Positions 46,965 to 58,583 of a DNA stretch of 64,000 nucleotides are shown piece after piece; position 1 is the first letter of the stretch, and every line of letters starts with the position of its first letter. Location of the stretch: contig OU744732.1 in NCBI GenBank assembly GCA_916613615.1, positions 28,530,673 to 28,594,672 on the forward strand, in the 5' to 3' direction. Below the pieces are notes generated by a model that worked only from the letters and a program-made list of their open reading frames with translations, ran no database searches and had not been told where the DNA came from. A program made the position numbers and the translations under genes. The stretch is from Steromphala cineraria (Eukaryota > Mollusca > Gastropoda > Trochida > Trochidae).

Positions 46965-48605
46965 CCGTCCAGCTTCTTGTTAGAGCGATATCTCCCAAAC
47001 CCTTCCACCAAGAGCCTTCTAATTTGTTATCAGTCTTAAATGGGTAAATACACAGACACCATTGTTTTTGGTAACCTTGACCTAATTTTCAAGGTCACGA
47101 CAGGACTTTGATAAGTACGTTAAGTCTGTTAGCGTGATATCTCACACTTCCAAGCACCTAGACTAGAGAATGCAAACTTTGCATCAGTCTTCATTGGTTG
47201 GGAACGCAGACATCCGTTGGTTTTGGTGACCTTGATGTAATTTTCAAGGTTATGACAGAACGTTTACCTTCACGTAAAGCCTAATTAGCGTCGTTTCTCA
47301 CAAACCCTTTCACAAAGAGCCTTCAAACTTGGTGTCAGTCTTCATTGTGTGAATTCGCAAACACCAGTTGTTTTTTTTAACCTTGACTTAAATTTCAAGG
47401 TCACGACAGGACTTTTACCTTCACGTTAAGTCCAATTAGCGTGGTATTACACAAACCCTTTCACGTAGAGCCATCAAACTTGGTGCCAGTCTTCATTGGG
47501 TAAATTCGCAGACACCAGTTGTTTTTGGTACCTTGACCTAATTTTCAAGGTCACGACACTTTAATAAGTACGTAAATCCTTGTTAGCGTGATAAATCACA
47601 AACCATTGCATCTACAGCCTGCAAACTTTGCATCAGTCTTCATTGGTTGGTAACGCAGACATCCGTTGGTTTTGGTGACCTTGATGTAATTTTCAAGGTT
47701 ATGACAGAACGTTTACCTTCACGTAAAGCCTAATTAGCGTCGTTTCTCACAAACCCTTTCACGAAGAGCCTTCAAACTTGGTGTCAGTCTTCATTGTGTG
47801 AATTCGCAGACACCAGTTGTTTTTTTTTAACCTTGACTTAAATTTCAAGGTCACGACAGGACTTTTACCTTCACGTTAAGCCCAATTAGCGTGGTATTAC
47901 ACAAACCCTTTCACGTAGAGCCATCAAACTTGGTGCCAGTCTTCATTGGGTAAATTCGCAGACACCAGTTGTTTTTGGTACCTTGACCTAATTTTCAAGG
48001 TCACGACACGACTTTAATAAGCACGTAAATCCTTGTTAGCGTGATAAATCACAAACCATTGCATCTACAGCCTGCAAACTTTGCATCAGTCTTCATTGGT
48101 TGGGAACGCAGACATCCGTTGGTTTTGGTGACCTTGATGTAATTTTCAAGGTTAGGACAGAACGTTTACCTTCACGTAAAGCCTAATTAGCGTCGTTTCT
48201 CACAAACCCTTTCACGTAGAGCCTTCAAACTTGGTATCAGTCTTCATTGGCTTAATTCGCAGACACCAGTTGGTTTTTGGAACCTTGACGTAAATTTCAT
48301 GGTCACGACAGGACTTTTACCATCACGTAAAGACTAGTTAGCGTCGTATTACACAAACCCTTTCACGTAGAGCCTTCAAACTTGGTATCAGTCTTTATTG
48401 GGTGAATTCGCAGACACCAGTTGGTTTTGGTAACCATGACCTAATTTTCAAGGTCACGACAGGACTTTGGTAAGACCGTTAAGTCTTGTTAGCGTGATAT
48501 CTCACACACCCTTGCACTTAGAACCTGCAAACGTTGTATCATTCTTCATTAGGTGTATATGCAGACATTCGTTGGCTTCGGTGACCTAATTTTTAAGGTA
48601 ATTAA
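46965..48605. repeat. tandem satellite, ~150-bp monomers in ~450-bp higher-order units
   Basis: About eleven monomers can be followed by the block TTGGT.ACCTTGACCTAATTTTCAAGGTCACGAC. The variant CCGTTGGTTTTGGTGACCTT recurs at 47214, 47663 and 48116, 449 and 453 bp apart, so three different monomers form a higher-order unit that is present more than three times. Adjacent monomers differ clearly while monomers three apart are nearly identical. The last monomer (about 48575) is degenerate. There is no ORF. Confidence 0.88.
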
Positions 48606-48964
48606 TTACTTATATGTTATTAAAATTGTGTATTTCATCAAAAAAACTTTTTCTCACTGACAGATTAAAATGAAATGCACAGAGCGGTGCAATCCCTGTA
48701 TTTAGCTTTGACGCCGATGGCATTAAAATAAATTTAGTTAATCCGGGGACTAGAAGAACCATATACAATATGCAACTGTCAATTTCAAACTGCTAAGATT
48801 ATTAAATGATGATTGTATTTCGAAAACAGTAACTCTGTATTTTAAATCTCTCAAGTATTGTTCAAATGGTCCTTTCCTTGTAGTAAATGTATACAGGACC
48901 ATTTCACATTTAACGAATATTTTAACAATGAAGTCCTAAGCTTGTCAGAGCTTAACGGTACATT
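48606..48964. other. AT-rich DNA without recognisable feature
   Basis: Nothing was recognised. Confidence 0.5.
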
Positions 48965-49525
48965 GTTAAGATACGCAGTTGTAGAAATTGTTACGTTTTT
49001 TCACTTACCTGCTTTTTAGTGCAAATATCATGTAATTTGGAATTTCTTTGAGGCATCCTAGCATTTTGAAAACGAAATGGATAATGTTGAAATTTGAGTA
49101 CATAAGTTAACATTCAATTTGCATCAACATATTCGTATGTCATACCTTAAAGATAACCGTTACTAATTTGGCAGGGCATTGAAATTACCTTGAAAATTTC
49201 GAAAACACTATTTTCTCTACATTAGTGCAATGATATAGTACTGATTTCTTTCTTACAGAGTTTATATGGAATATTTAAATCGAAATTTCAGAAATCTGAA
49301 TTTCACAAATATGACCTCATCTGTCTATTTAATCATGCTAAATATCTAAAATCAGTACCAGTGACAAGTCGATCCCGAAACATGGTTTGGGAATGATCAT
49401 TTCACTTATGGATAATTGGTTGTCGTTTGTAGGTGCTCCAGGGGTTATTTTATTGACGTCAAAAAGAAAACCAAGTTTACATGATATTTGCACTAAGATA
49501 CACAAGTTGTGAACGAATTTAAGGT
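48965..49525. mobile_element. TTAA MITE family C, copy 2
   Basis: Inverted arms GTGCAAATATCATGTAATTT and TTACATGATATTTGCAC correspond to the 10600-11192 element, and the interior (CATTCAATTTGCATCAACAT, ATTCGTATGTCATACCTTAA) matches it in opposite orientation. The borders lie near TTAAG at 48966 and 49523. Confidence 0.6.
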
Positions 49526-50451
49526 ACGCAGCTGTACTTGTGTTTTGTTTAGTTTAGATTAATGTTATCTCGGTAATGTTACTTTTCCTTAATGATTGCA
49601 AAGTTTTCTTGCTGTGCATTTTTTTTTAGGGAAAATATTGCATTTTTGCCGCATTGCTGTATATATTCATAAAATGCGAACAATATTGATATATTGCCTA
49701 AAGGTTGATAGAATCTTTACATTTGTATTTGATAGATAATTAAATTTCAATGTAAGTGTTCAAAGACCTCACATGATAGGAAGAGGTTATGTTATATAAC
49801 ATTTAACTTCAACTTTGTATTGCACAAGTTTCTGATATATCTTACACATATATGTTTTATTTTTATGTTTGTTTTCCTCATACACATCATATTTGTAATT
49901 GTTGACATTACAGTTTACATTAACGTTATATCAGACTAACCCAATCAAACACCAAATTGTTGAGTGGACACGCTTTTTGACAATAAGTTTACAAGTGTTG
50001 ACAACAAAGAATTCTTAATTATCCTAGTTATGAACTGTATTGATTATAAAAAAAACGGTCCACATCCTTGCATTTGGTATCACTTATCATCCGCACAATC
50101 ACATGCCACAAGGCACCAATCGATCGGCTTCCATACGCCATCTTGCAATGATAGCACTTCGAGAAAACAAACGTGTTGTATTATGCTAGTTCATTAACAA
50201 AATTAAGAAATAACTACTTTGTTGATAGAGGTAAAAGTCACCAGCTACGACAGGATTGGAATAGTAATGAATTCCACGATCGTTGCGACGATCATTTGCT
50301 TCATTTTAAGATGTTTTATTTTTTTGAGCGATACACTTTATTCTTTGTCCAATTATTAAACATTAAACAACTGAAATGCTTACCTCACAAACATATTGGA
50401 AATTAAGTGTGGAATTACCGTGGAAACATCTTATATAATTGTAAACAAGAA
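49526..50451. other. AT-rich DNA without recognisable feature
   Basis: Two overlapping 77-codon open frames near 49964-50406 have no recognisable domain. Confidence 0.45.
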
Positions 50452-50505
50452 AGTCCTCCTGAATTTCGTTTCCACAAAAAACACCCCGCTCGGATGGTCC
50501 CTTGA
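50452..50505. mobile_element. right end of TTAA MITE family D
   Basis: CCTGAATTTCGTTTCCACAA then ACACCCCG..GGTCCCTTGAA matches the right end of 2613-2832. The left limit is unclear. Confidence 0.5.
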
Positions 50506-52190
50506 AACAGCAGGGCGTAAAGTAGTCAACTATCTTTGATTCACTTGGTGCCAGACGGTGTGCTTTATAATTTCCATAAATGTGGCTTTCTGTATTTCAT
50601 GAAAGGCACATACACATCTGAAATTTGTCAAAACGTGTCACCATACTTTTCAAATAACTTAAATGATAAACATAACTTGATATAATTTCATATGAGCGCA
50701 TGTGCGAATATCATTTTTGACCTTGCAACGACTTTTCATTGCGAGTTGCTGTCTTTGACGTCACAAAAGCATAGGTGAAGTCAGATGTAAGCATGCCGAT
50801 AATTTTCCGGATATTCCTATTGAATCCAAATTCAATTGGTAATACAAAAATTATTACACAGTGAAATTTGTCATATGACTTTTACAAACTTTCGTGTGTA
50901 TAAAACTTGCCCTCAATCGGATAATACCAAAAAGGTTTTTCGTTTCGTAAAAGTCATCACACCTTCCTCGGGTAAACACCACTACATCTGTTTTGAACAG
51001 TGAGAGGGATGCAGGCCGCGATATCCCTTCTGTTCTCCTTAGTCTGTCGAAACTCTTTATGATGAACAAATAGATAAACTGAAAATTATGAGTGATTGCT
51101 TCATTTCAGAGTTGTATATAAGGGTTACAGGTTCATAAACATTGTATTGTTTATAATTCCCCAGGAAGCTTCATGAGGTCTTTGTAGTCAATTACAAATG
51201 TTAATAAAACTGTGAAGCGATATTTAAATTGTTAAGAGATATATAGTGGTTGATTTTATTAACTATATATATATATATATATGTATTTCTTAATATGTGC
51301 ATAAAGCTATCTACGTATTGTCATATGTTATGTATTGCACCCTGCATTCATGTACATGCCTTGAATAAATCTTCATATCTCAGATTGGTAATACTCCATT
51401 TTATTTGTTTACCAAACGATTAAGTATATGATTTAGAATTTCCTTGCATTTCGAAGATATGCAAGATAACTCTGGCGTGTGTAAACATCTATAGATGACC
51501 ACTAGAAAGTCATTCGATCATCACAATGTCGCAATAGCATCCATTTCTCACCTCTGTATATCCTCGGGCGCCTTCTGAGCTAGAAATTGAGACGAACATT
51601 TATGAGACAGCGACTGCTTAGACAATAGGGCCGAGGTGTTCCGAATGTTGTGAGTGCAACGGAGAGAGCCGAGGTGTTCCGAATGTATGAAATAATGTCA
51701 TGAAAACTCTTTTCATTATTCATCCAGAAACAGGACACACATTACCAAAAAAATATATATTAGTGAAAAACTATCTCTTGTAGACATTATGTTGATAATT
51801 ATTTATTGCTAATGACATTGTGATTATGAGTGAAAATGAGTGAAAAATGTAGCATTCACAGTTCTAACTGCAACATCCAAATACTGAAAAGACAAAGATC
51901 ACTTTTCGTAAAATGTACAATGTAAAACTGCGATGAATATCGTCTTATATATGCATATCGATTCAAAAGCGTCCGGATATAAGACTTTTTTTTAATTGGT
52001 TTAGTGTCTACCTGTAGTTTATAATTTATTTTAATTATATTTTACTAAATAACGTTAAAAGTTAGCAAAAAGAAAGAATATGTATTTTCAACTTTTCAAC
52101 AAAGGATTCTGTTTTGTTTTCTAACAGTAAACAGTACTTTTGTATTTTTGCCTCCTGGTGGGTATTGAGGCAACATTTCCTCCAGCTAAA
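50506..52190. other. AT-rich DNA without clear gene
   Basis: An (AT)n tract lies at about 51264-51282. The minus-strand open frame 50854-51069 is somewhat compositionally distinct (many Arg/Ser) but matches nothing I recognise. A pair of CCGAGGTGTTCCGAATGT repeats lies at about 51631 and 51669. Confidence 0.4.
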
Positions 52191-52195
52191 TTGGT

Positions 52196-52262
52196 AGGGC
52201 AAATCAGCGCTCGCGGGGGTAAAATACCCCCAGGGGCTAATTCACTCCTAGGGGTAAAGGGT
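52196..52262. repeat. isolated block of the GC-palindrome element
   Basis: GGGGGTAAAATACCCCC and CTAGGGGTAAAGGG resemble internal units of the elements at 5445 and 27085. Flanks do not match, so it is a remnant. Confidence 0.5.
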
Positions 52263-52489
52263 TAATCCATTTGTGTTTTACATGGGTTTTAAGCAAATTG
52301 GATATTCATTACCATTACCATCTATCTGACCACGAATAGATCTGTACATTTTTCAAAGATGCAGAGAAAAAACAGGTTGCAATGTTTCTGGTTTATTTTA
52401 CCTGCGACGTGCACAGGATGAAAAAAAAACAATTTTTGGGGATACGAAATATGTATTTACTGAAGGTTTTTTTAGCGCTTGATGCTTGT

Positions 52490-52765
52490 CCGTTGCCAAT
52501 CAATGTTTGACACGCTTGTCTGCTTGTCTGGTGACCCTTTGGCTCCTAATATGACTAACACCCTTAAAACCTATTTTCATCTTTTTTTCAAGATGCATCA
52601 GGCTAAGAAAGCTGAAATTTTGTGTACAGACTCCTAATTTAGGATTCTAAATTGTACATTTGGTGACCCTGTGGCTCCTACTAAGGAGGGAACCACATTT
52701 GCCACACCCTAAACCAAAATTGGCGTGAAGCCTGATGAGCTACAGAGCCAATGGGTCTATTTTTT
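52490..52765 (+). repeat. GGTGACCCTGTGGCTCCTA repeat, plus-orientation copy
   Basis: Two internal subunits GGTGACCCTKTGGCTCCTA (about 52529 and 52661) and CCTGATGAGCTACAGAGCCA near 52730 are the reverse complement of the region 56345-56710. The family is unidentified. Confidence 0.6.
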
Positions 52766-52790
52766 TTCTTTGTTCAAGCTCTCGCTTATG

Positions 52791-52832
52791 AACATCATTC
52801 TCTCCCCACAGAGGCAGATCAAGTCATGTTCA
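52791..52832. mobile_element. solo terminus of the CTCCCCACAGAGG MITE
   Basis: TTCTCTCCCCACAGAGGCAG followed by ATCAAGTCATGTT, cut off at 52832. Confidence 0.65.
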
Positions 52833-53365
52833 ACACGCTTGTCTGCTGTCAGTTGCACTGTTAATGGAGTTTGTTGTGTAATCTATACAAATAAAGCTCC
52901 GTCTCTTGTCTGAAGCTTAAGAACTGAAAAGTATCTGATCGAACCATAATTCATATTTAAGATACATTGAGTGTTAACCAATGCATCACAAATCCTCTTA
53001 TGATAATTATTTGTTCCATTGTCATGCAGTCTAGTTCTGAGATGATGATTACAATATGAAAGGAGTCTGCATTGGCTTGTAAGGTTTAATTTTTAATTCG
53101 AGATCGAGGGTTTTAGTAGACACTAATGAGGCTTCGTCACAGTTTAGTAGAGGAGACGAACAATGTAGTCTTTGCTTTACATATACAAAATTACCTTTAT
53201 CATTATACTGAAACATTCAAGCAAGGTCTAAGAGAACAGCCAGAGGACATATCCTACCTTTACTACGAAGTGAACTTTGAATGTTTGACCATTGTAAAAT
53301 GTTTAATGAAGTGATGAAGACGTATCTCTGAGAGCATTGATGTGCACGATGTTAACGTTGTTCTC
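52833..53365. other. AT-rich DNA without recognisable feature
   Basis: A 62-codon open frame at 53126 has no domain I recognise. Confidence 0.45.
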
Positions 53366-53712
53366 ATTATCTCCCCACAGAGGCAGATCAAGTCATGTTG
53401 ATTTAGCCTCTCTTCTATTACGCCGAAATTCGTTGGTTCCGGCAGTTTCCCCTGACGGAAAAAGCTTTCCTCGCAATACGTTTGAATTTCTTTATCAAAT
53501 GACAAGGCTACTCGCATGGAAAGGTCGGTTCATATCTCAATGCCTTTGCCTTGTGTCAGTAGCCAAAGTGTTGATTCGAGAACAGCGTTGCTGATTGCAC
53601 AACTTATTTTGATTGCCTCCAATCAGGCATCTCCCATTCTATCCCACAAACTCGGCGTAATAGAACAGAGGCTAAATCAACATGACTTGATCTGCCTCTG
53701 TGGGGAGAGAAT
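53366..53712. mobile_element. MITE with ~50-bp TIRs (CTCCCCACAGAGGCAGATC), copy 2
   Basis: Complete, with both TIRs. The inner sequence is the reverse complement of the 27585-27930 copy (for example CCTCCAATCAGGCATCTCCC). Overlapping open frames on both strands are a consequence of the repeat. Confidence 0.78.
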
Positions 53713-54481
53713 GCGTTGTCCTCTGTCAGTGCTCTTAGATTTTGATTCATTATTTCAGTAGTCAAGTATACCTGGTGTATATAAAGTCTCCAATGATATG
53801 TATATAGTAAGCATAGTCCACACCCTTTTTCTCCTATGCTATACTGTGACGATCACCTACTAGTCCCTCGTCTCCAACTAGAAAGTAGACCTTGCAAGAA
53901 AATGGAAACTCCTTTCAAACTCTACTCATCATCGCAAACAGATTGAAAACGTTAATTGAACAAGTGATAAACATGGAGTATTTGACATGAACTAGAAAGA
54001 AACTCAACTATTTTATCATAAATCTTTTAAATACGTTTCACTTCTGATGGTTAAGACAAAAGACGGGGCTTTGTTTGTGTATATTACATAACAAACTTCA
54101 TTCATAGTGTATAGTAGCTTAGCGTCAAATTTTGGCCAAATTGGCTAAAAGTATGAAACTTGGCATGAATGATCATTGGACATGTATGTATTCATTTTGC
54201 CTAGGATCCAAATTTTTCGACCGCGGGAACCCGGTCACATGACCAAAAATCCTAAATGGCCGCCAAATTTCATATGAATCTTGTATTCAATTTAAATATT
54301 TAGCTTTCCGAAACATGAAGTGCACTATATAAGGAACGTATAGTTTCAAGTGTACACAATTACGCATCCAAAGGAGTCAATGGGCCAGAAGTTAATGTTT
54401 ATAACCCTCTAGACTTATAAATATGTAAATATAGTTCTCAATATGGGCAGGAATTATTTTTGGAAATATAATAATGATGTA
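53713..54481. other. no recognised feature
   Basis: Slightly richer in GC near 54225 (GACCGCGGGAACCCGGTCAC, an imperfect palindrome). Otherwise unremarkable. Confidence 0.4.
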
Positions 54482-54560
54482 CAGTTAGACCTTGATAATC
54501 CGAACGCTTCCGTTTTTCATCAAAAACGTTCGGATGGTGAAATGTTCGGACTACTACTAT
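54482..54560 (+). mobile_element. probable pogo/Tigger-type element terminus
   Basis: CAGTTAGACCTTGATAATCC then GAACG, followed by a complementary CGTTCGGAT, has the look of Tigger/pogo terminal repeats (CAGTnGnCC..TATCCG) and follows a T/A dinucleotide. The partner end was not found, so this is a tentative call. Confidence 0.4.
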
Positions 54561-55008
54561 GAACCAAACTCGTTGGAGTTACTCCCCTTGAATTTACAGA
54601 TAGACGAGAACGTATTTAGAATATCAGTTTAGTGTATTCCATATACACATAACAACTGGGACAACATCAGTGGCGAATCCAGGGGTCGGGCTCAGTGGGT
54701 CTGGACCCCCAATACACCACCGTTCCCGCGGAGTTCACAAATTCTGAATCTCAACCGTACCGTTACCCCCCCCCCCCCTGATATACTGATGGAAACGAAT
54801 AAGGGAACGCTTAATTACTGTTAACTGATGTCTGGCATGTTCCGTTTGTTCGAGGCTGCGTGGGGCCATTACAAACTGAAAATGTTGAAGTTTACTTTCA
54901 CTGAAAAAGGTGCACGTGAAAATTGATTTCCATGAACTTCATGCATGGCAACGTCCATTTAACCTTCAAATAGTCAACGAATGTCAGTGTACCTTTACTT
55001 TCAGGATC

Positions 55009-55942
55009 ATGCCAAGAGCATCCCTTTCTGATGATGAGAAATGACAGGCTATCGAGTGGCTAACAGTGGTCAATCAATATGCCAGACAGCCAGACAATTT
55101 AACAAATCTAAAAGTGTGATTTCGCGACTGTGGAACCGGTACTGTCAGACGGAGAACGTAGAGATTAGACCAGGTCGTGGTCCAAAACGTACGACAACGC
55201 CCCGAAACGACCGTCAGCTGGTGTTGCTCTCCTTCCGTAACCGATTTAAACCAGCATTTAAATAAACTCTGAATTCAGGGCAGTAACGAGACTTATAATT
55301 TGTGACCGTACACACGTCACGTCGTCCTGTTGTTGGGGTAAGGTTGACTGCAGAACACAGTCGTCTCAGAAGACCATGGGCTACACAACATCGAGACAAC
55401 TTCGACATTGGCGCGATATCATGTTCAGTGATGAGTCAAGAATCAATTTGGACTTCGCAGATGGTCGGATCCGCGTTTGGTGACGCCTTCTTGAACGTCA
55501 CCATTAGTGCACCATCAAACAAAAAGGATTCCTACGGGGGCGGGTCTGTGATGGTATGGGGCGGCATAACCTACGACCATAGGAGCAACCTTGTTCGACT
55601 TGATGGAAGGGTGACTGGTGTCCGTTACCGAGATGAAGTGTTGCAACATGTTGTTCTTCAACATGACAATGCTCGACCCCACACGGCTCACGTCAGCAGG
55701 GATTTTCTCACGCAAAACATTGTCAGAGTATTGCCATGGCCGTCCAAGAGCCCAGGCATAATCACATTGAACACCTCTGGGACGTTCTTTGACGTCGGGT
55801 GAGGGATCGTGATGTTCTACCCCAGACACTTGATGCCATGTTCCTTGCTCTCCAAGAAGAGTTGTCATCCGGAAGTTGATCCAAAGTGTTGCACGACGGT
55901 GTGAATAAGTGATCAGAAAACAGGGAGGTCATACCAGAAAGT
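55009..55942 (+). pseudogene. Tc1/mariner-like (DD34E) transposase, broken
   Basis: It starts ATG at 55009 (MPRASLSDDEK), then an early TGA or frameshift. The HTH region reads TARQFNKSKSVISRLWNRY, followed by a GRPR-like hook (GRGPKRTTTPR). After another disruption the catalytic part shows MFSDESR (first Asp, 55430-55432), GGGSVMVWGGITYD, TGVRYRDE, LQHDNARPHTA (second Asp, 55665-55667) and HIEHLWD (Glu, 55769-55771). The spacing from second Asp to Glu is about 34 residues, the DD34E class. Sequence between RYRDEVLQH and the second Asp is shortened. An in-frame stop after LWDVL and shifts near 55755 end the frame. The C-terminal GGHTRK-like end is at about 55942. TIRs were not located. Inactive. 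Confidence 0.88.
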
Positions 55943-56339
55943 GAAATTTCACCTGTGGTGTAATGCTTAATGAAATATACTTGATCCAAAACCCATGACA
56001 ATAAAACAAATTTCACAATTAATACATACGTTTCTTTATTCATTTCCATCAGTATATCAATAAAACAATATTTGCACAAAATAGTATCTGGATACATACA
56101 CACAACATTCAATCTACTCACTCAGGTTTGAAGAACAGATTGTGATTAATGAATCAACAATTATTGAGTTTAAATACCTATCACATTAATACAGAATTAT
56201 GTCATCTAATACTTGTCAAACTTCAAAAATAGGACAATGCTCCTAAGCATAATTGATGTCACTTCTATATATACAAAGCTACCAAGACGACTTTAGTTCA
56301 AAATTGTATAGCTGTCTGCCATATTTCTATATCTATATC

Positions 56340-56710
56340 TACAAAAAATAGAGCATTGGCTCTGTAGCTCATCAGGCTTCATCATCAATTATCCTGTAGA
56401 GTGTGGCCAATGTGATTCCCCTTTGTAGAGGCCACAGGGTCACCAATCATAAAATTAAGTATATAGGAGAGAAGTTTCAGTTTTCTGGGCCTTATACTTC
56501 AGGAGAAAAAGATGAAAATAGATTTGAAGGACGTTCCTGTTGCCTAAATTAGGGGTCACAATTCCACCAAAGCTACACTTTATAATTCGCACTATTCAAG
56601 GACACAGCTTTCTAGGCCTTATGGTTCTGGAGAAGAAGACGAAAGTTGGTTTTTAGGGCATGGCATCTGTGGCCCTTAGTAGGGGTCACAGGGCCACCAA
56701 CACCCCTACT
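56340..56710 (-). repeat. GGTGACCCTGTGGCTCCTA repeat, minus-orientation copy
   Basis: It holds at least two subunits (about 56440-56560 and 56570-56700) with TTCTAGGCCTTATGGTTCTG, GAAGAAGACGAAAGTTGG and GTAGGGGTCACAGGGCCACC, and begins with GGCTCTGTAGCTCATCAGGC. It is inverted relative to 52490-52765, and the two copies bracket the Tc1-like element and a MITE. Confidence 0.6.
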
Positions 56711-56720
56711 ACACTGAGTA

Positions 56721-56738
56721 AGGTAACTGCAGTTACCT
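56721..56738. repeat. perfect 18-bp palindrome
   Basis: AGGTAACTGCAGTTACCT is self-complementary. Related GTAACTG words occur near 56960 and 57000. Its role is unknown. Confidence 0.6.
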
Positions 56739-57045
56739 TCTCAAAAAATGGCGGAGCAGCTAAACATCGCTGATTGTGACTTTTCTTCAAATGCATTTCA
56801 CAACAATATTAGGTTATTTTCAGTCATATAATCTATGCGCATATCTTGGGCATGTAACAAAGATTCATTAGATGATATGTCACCATTCGTAGAGTGTGTA
56901 AATAAATCACAATCTTTGTTTTAAAAACTCAAGCGAGAGTACGGTAACTCGGTTATGTTGAGTAAGTTAACTGTTAGAAGAATTGAAACATTGAGAAAGG
57001 TAACTGTAAAATTATCTTTTCTCCGACGTGACAGAGTGTCCTGTA

Positions 57046-57104
57046 TTTTCGGTCACGTGTCCTGTTGATTTCGGTCACTAGTCCGGTAATTTCGGTCAAT
57101 TTTA
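57046..57104. repeat. three-unit TTTCGGTCAC minisatellite
   Basis: TGTCCTGTATTTTCGGTCAC is repeated three times with changes at a period of about 21 bp. Confidence 0.6.
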
Positions 57105-57168
57105 GATTTTAAAAAAAATATGACATGACGGCTGTATCAAGATACAATTGAGCCATTAGTTATTTAGA

Positions 57169-57313
57169 CAATAACTTACGAGTGACGGGGAATTACAGAT
57201 TATCTTTCCCAAGTTATATTAATTTCGTAATTTTCGAGCCTTGGCGAGAGAATTACATAATTAATATAACGAGGGAAAGATAATCTGTCATCCCCGTCAC
57301 GAGTTGGTTATTG
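57169..57313. mobile_element. fold-back element (GTGACGGGG termini)
   Basis: Left arm CAATAACTTACGAGTGACGG and right arm mirror over about 60 bp, both including AGATTATCTTTCCC or its complement, with a GC-richer centre. Non-coding. Confidence 0.65.
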
Positions 57314-57622
57314 TTTATATTACCGATCTAATTTTATAAGAGGAAAACTAAGATTCTTAAAAGAAAAGTTTTGTCTATAAAGGATTTGACAAGGAGTCAA
57401 CCTCAAATTCATACGCGTTTGCCGTCGCTTTACTATTGATATACCTACGCACGGCTAAATATCCCTTGCGAAGTGTTATACAACATTATTTTTAAGCGTT
57501 ATTGGTGTTGAAAGTTTCGATTTTTTTTTTCTAGCCGTCATTTCAAGTTAGGTAATACTATGAAGTGACTGACGACGTTCTAGGGTAACAAAATACAAAC
57601 CGGCGCAAACTCCAAATTCCTT

Positions 57623-57674
57623 TGACGTCACCGTTGACACAGTGACGTCATAACCGCTCGTGTCTATGACGTCA
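57623..57674. promoter_or_regulatory. three perfect CRE octamers
   Basis: TGACGTCA occurs at 57623-57630, 57643-57650 and 57667-57674 in a locally GC-richer stretch. The octamer is the CREB/ATF site. No start codon or exon follows on either strand that I can support. Confidence 0.35.
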
Positions 57675-57699
57675 TTACAATCGAACGAAACCCGTCGCA

Positions 57700-58583
57700 T
57701 TCTACGCGACCGAAAGCTTTTCGCGACGATAAAGTTATTTGATGATCGATACTTTCTATACTTACGGACAATTTTACTGACTCATCAATCATGATATGTA
57801 TCGGCACATGTGAAAATTGACAGATAGTAACAGCATGGAATAAATTGAACTTGTTTAGATTTAGAATCAGGGAAAACAACTCGTCAGTCGATTACAAGTT
57901 TGAAAGATGAATGAAATAGTCCCGGTTAAACTTTTAATTTGATTGGTTCACAACAACCAATCAAAATACAGCTAAAGGTGTAACTCCCTAGGGACTTACA
58001 GAAAAATACTACCCTGTGTCCGTCCTCCCTTATGGGTAATATATAGAACATAATTCAACTAACAATATGTTTATCTTTTGCATTTAGACTGTTACAGCTA
58101 TCGTACCCGGTAATATATAATTAGATCTATTGAATGCATTCTCATCAACATTAATAAACATTGTCATAATTATCAAATATTCTAATAGATTATTAGTTTT
58201 GTAATATTTATTATGTTTTTATCTTGATATATTTTTTGATAATACATTAACAAATATACAAATATCTGTTTCAATAAACGCTAGAAATATAAACCGCTAA
58301 GATCGTTAGTACCAATTATTAATTAACTCAATGACATCAAACAAAATCAACTTGTTTTTACAGCAGTATACCTAATTAAACAAATATTTGTCAAAATACA
58401 TTTCACAGAAAACAAGGCTTATACATAACAATGAGCTAGTTTTTGTAATACACATTTAGTACTTGATCCAATTGCATTTTAAAACTTGAAAAAGGCAAAA
58501 CAACATGGACAAATCCATTCCTTTGCAATAACACATGATGTTCATGATAATGTTACGTGCTGTACAGTCTAATAATACAGCTA
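57700..58583. other. no recognised feature
   Basis: AT-rich DNA upstream (in plus coordinates) of the PHD-containing remnant. It may hold the 3' UTR and end of the pogo-like element, but no TIR was found. Confidence 0.4.

Noticed and set aside
50854..51069. Minus-strand 71-codon frame as a possible exon
   Set aside because: No recognised motif and no partner exon. Left as unexplained.
53337..53761. Three overlapping open frames as genes
   Set aside because: They lie inside the long-TIR MITE and change with its orientation in the other copy.
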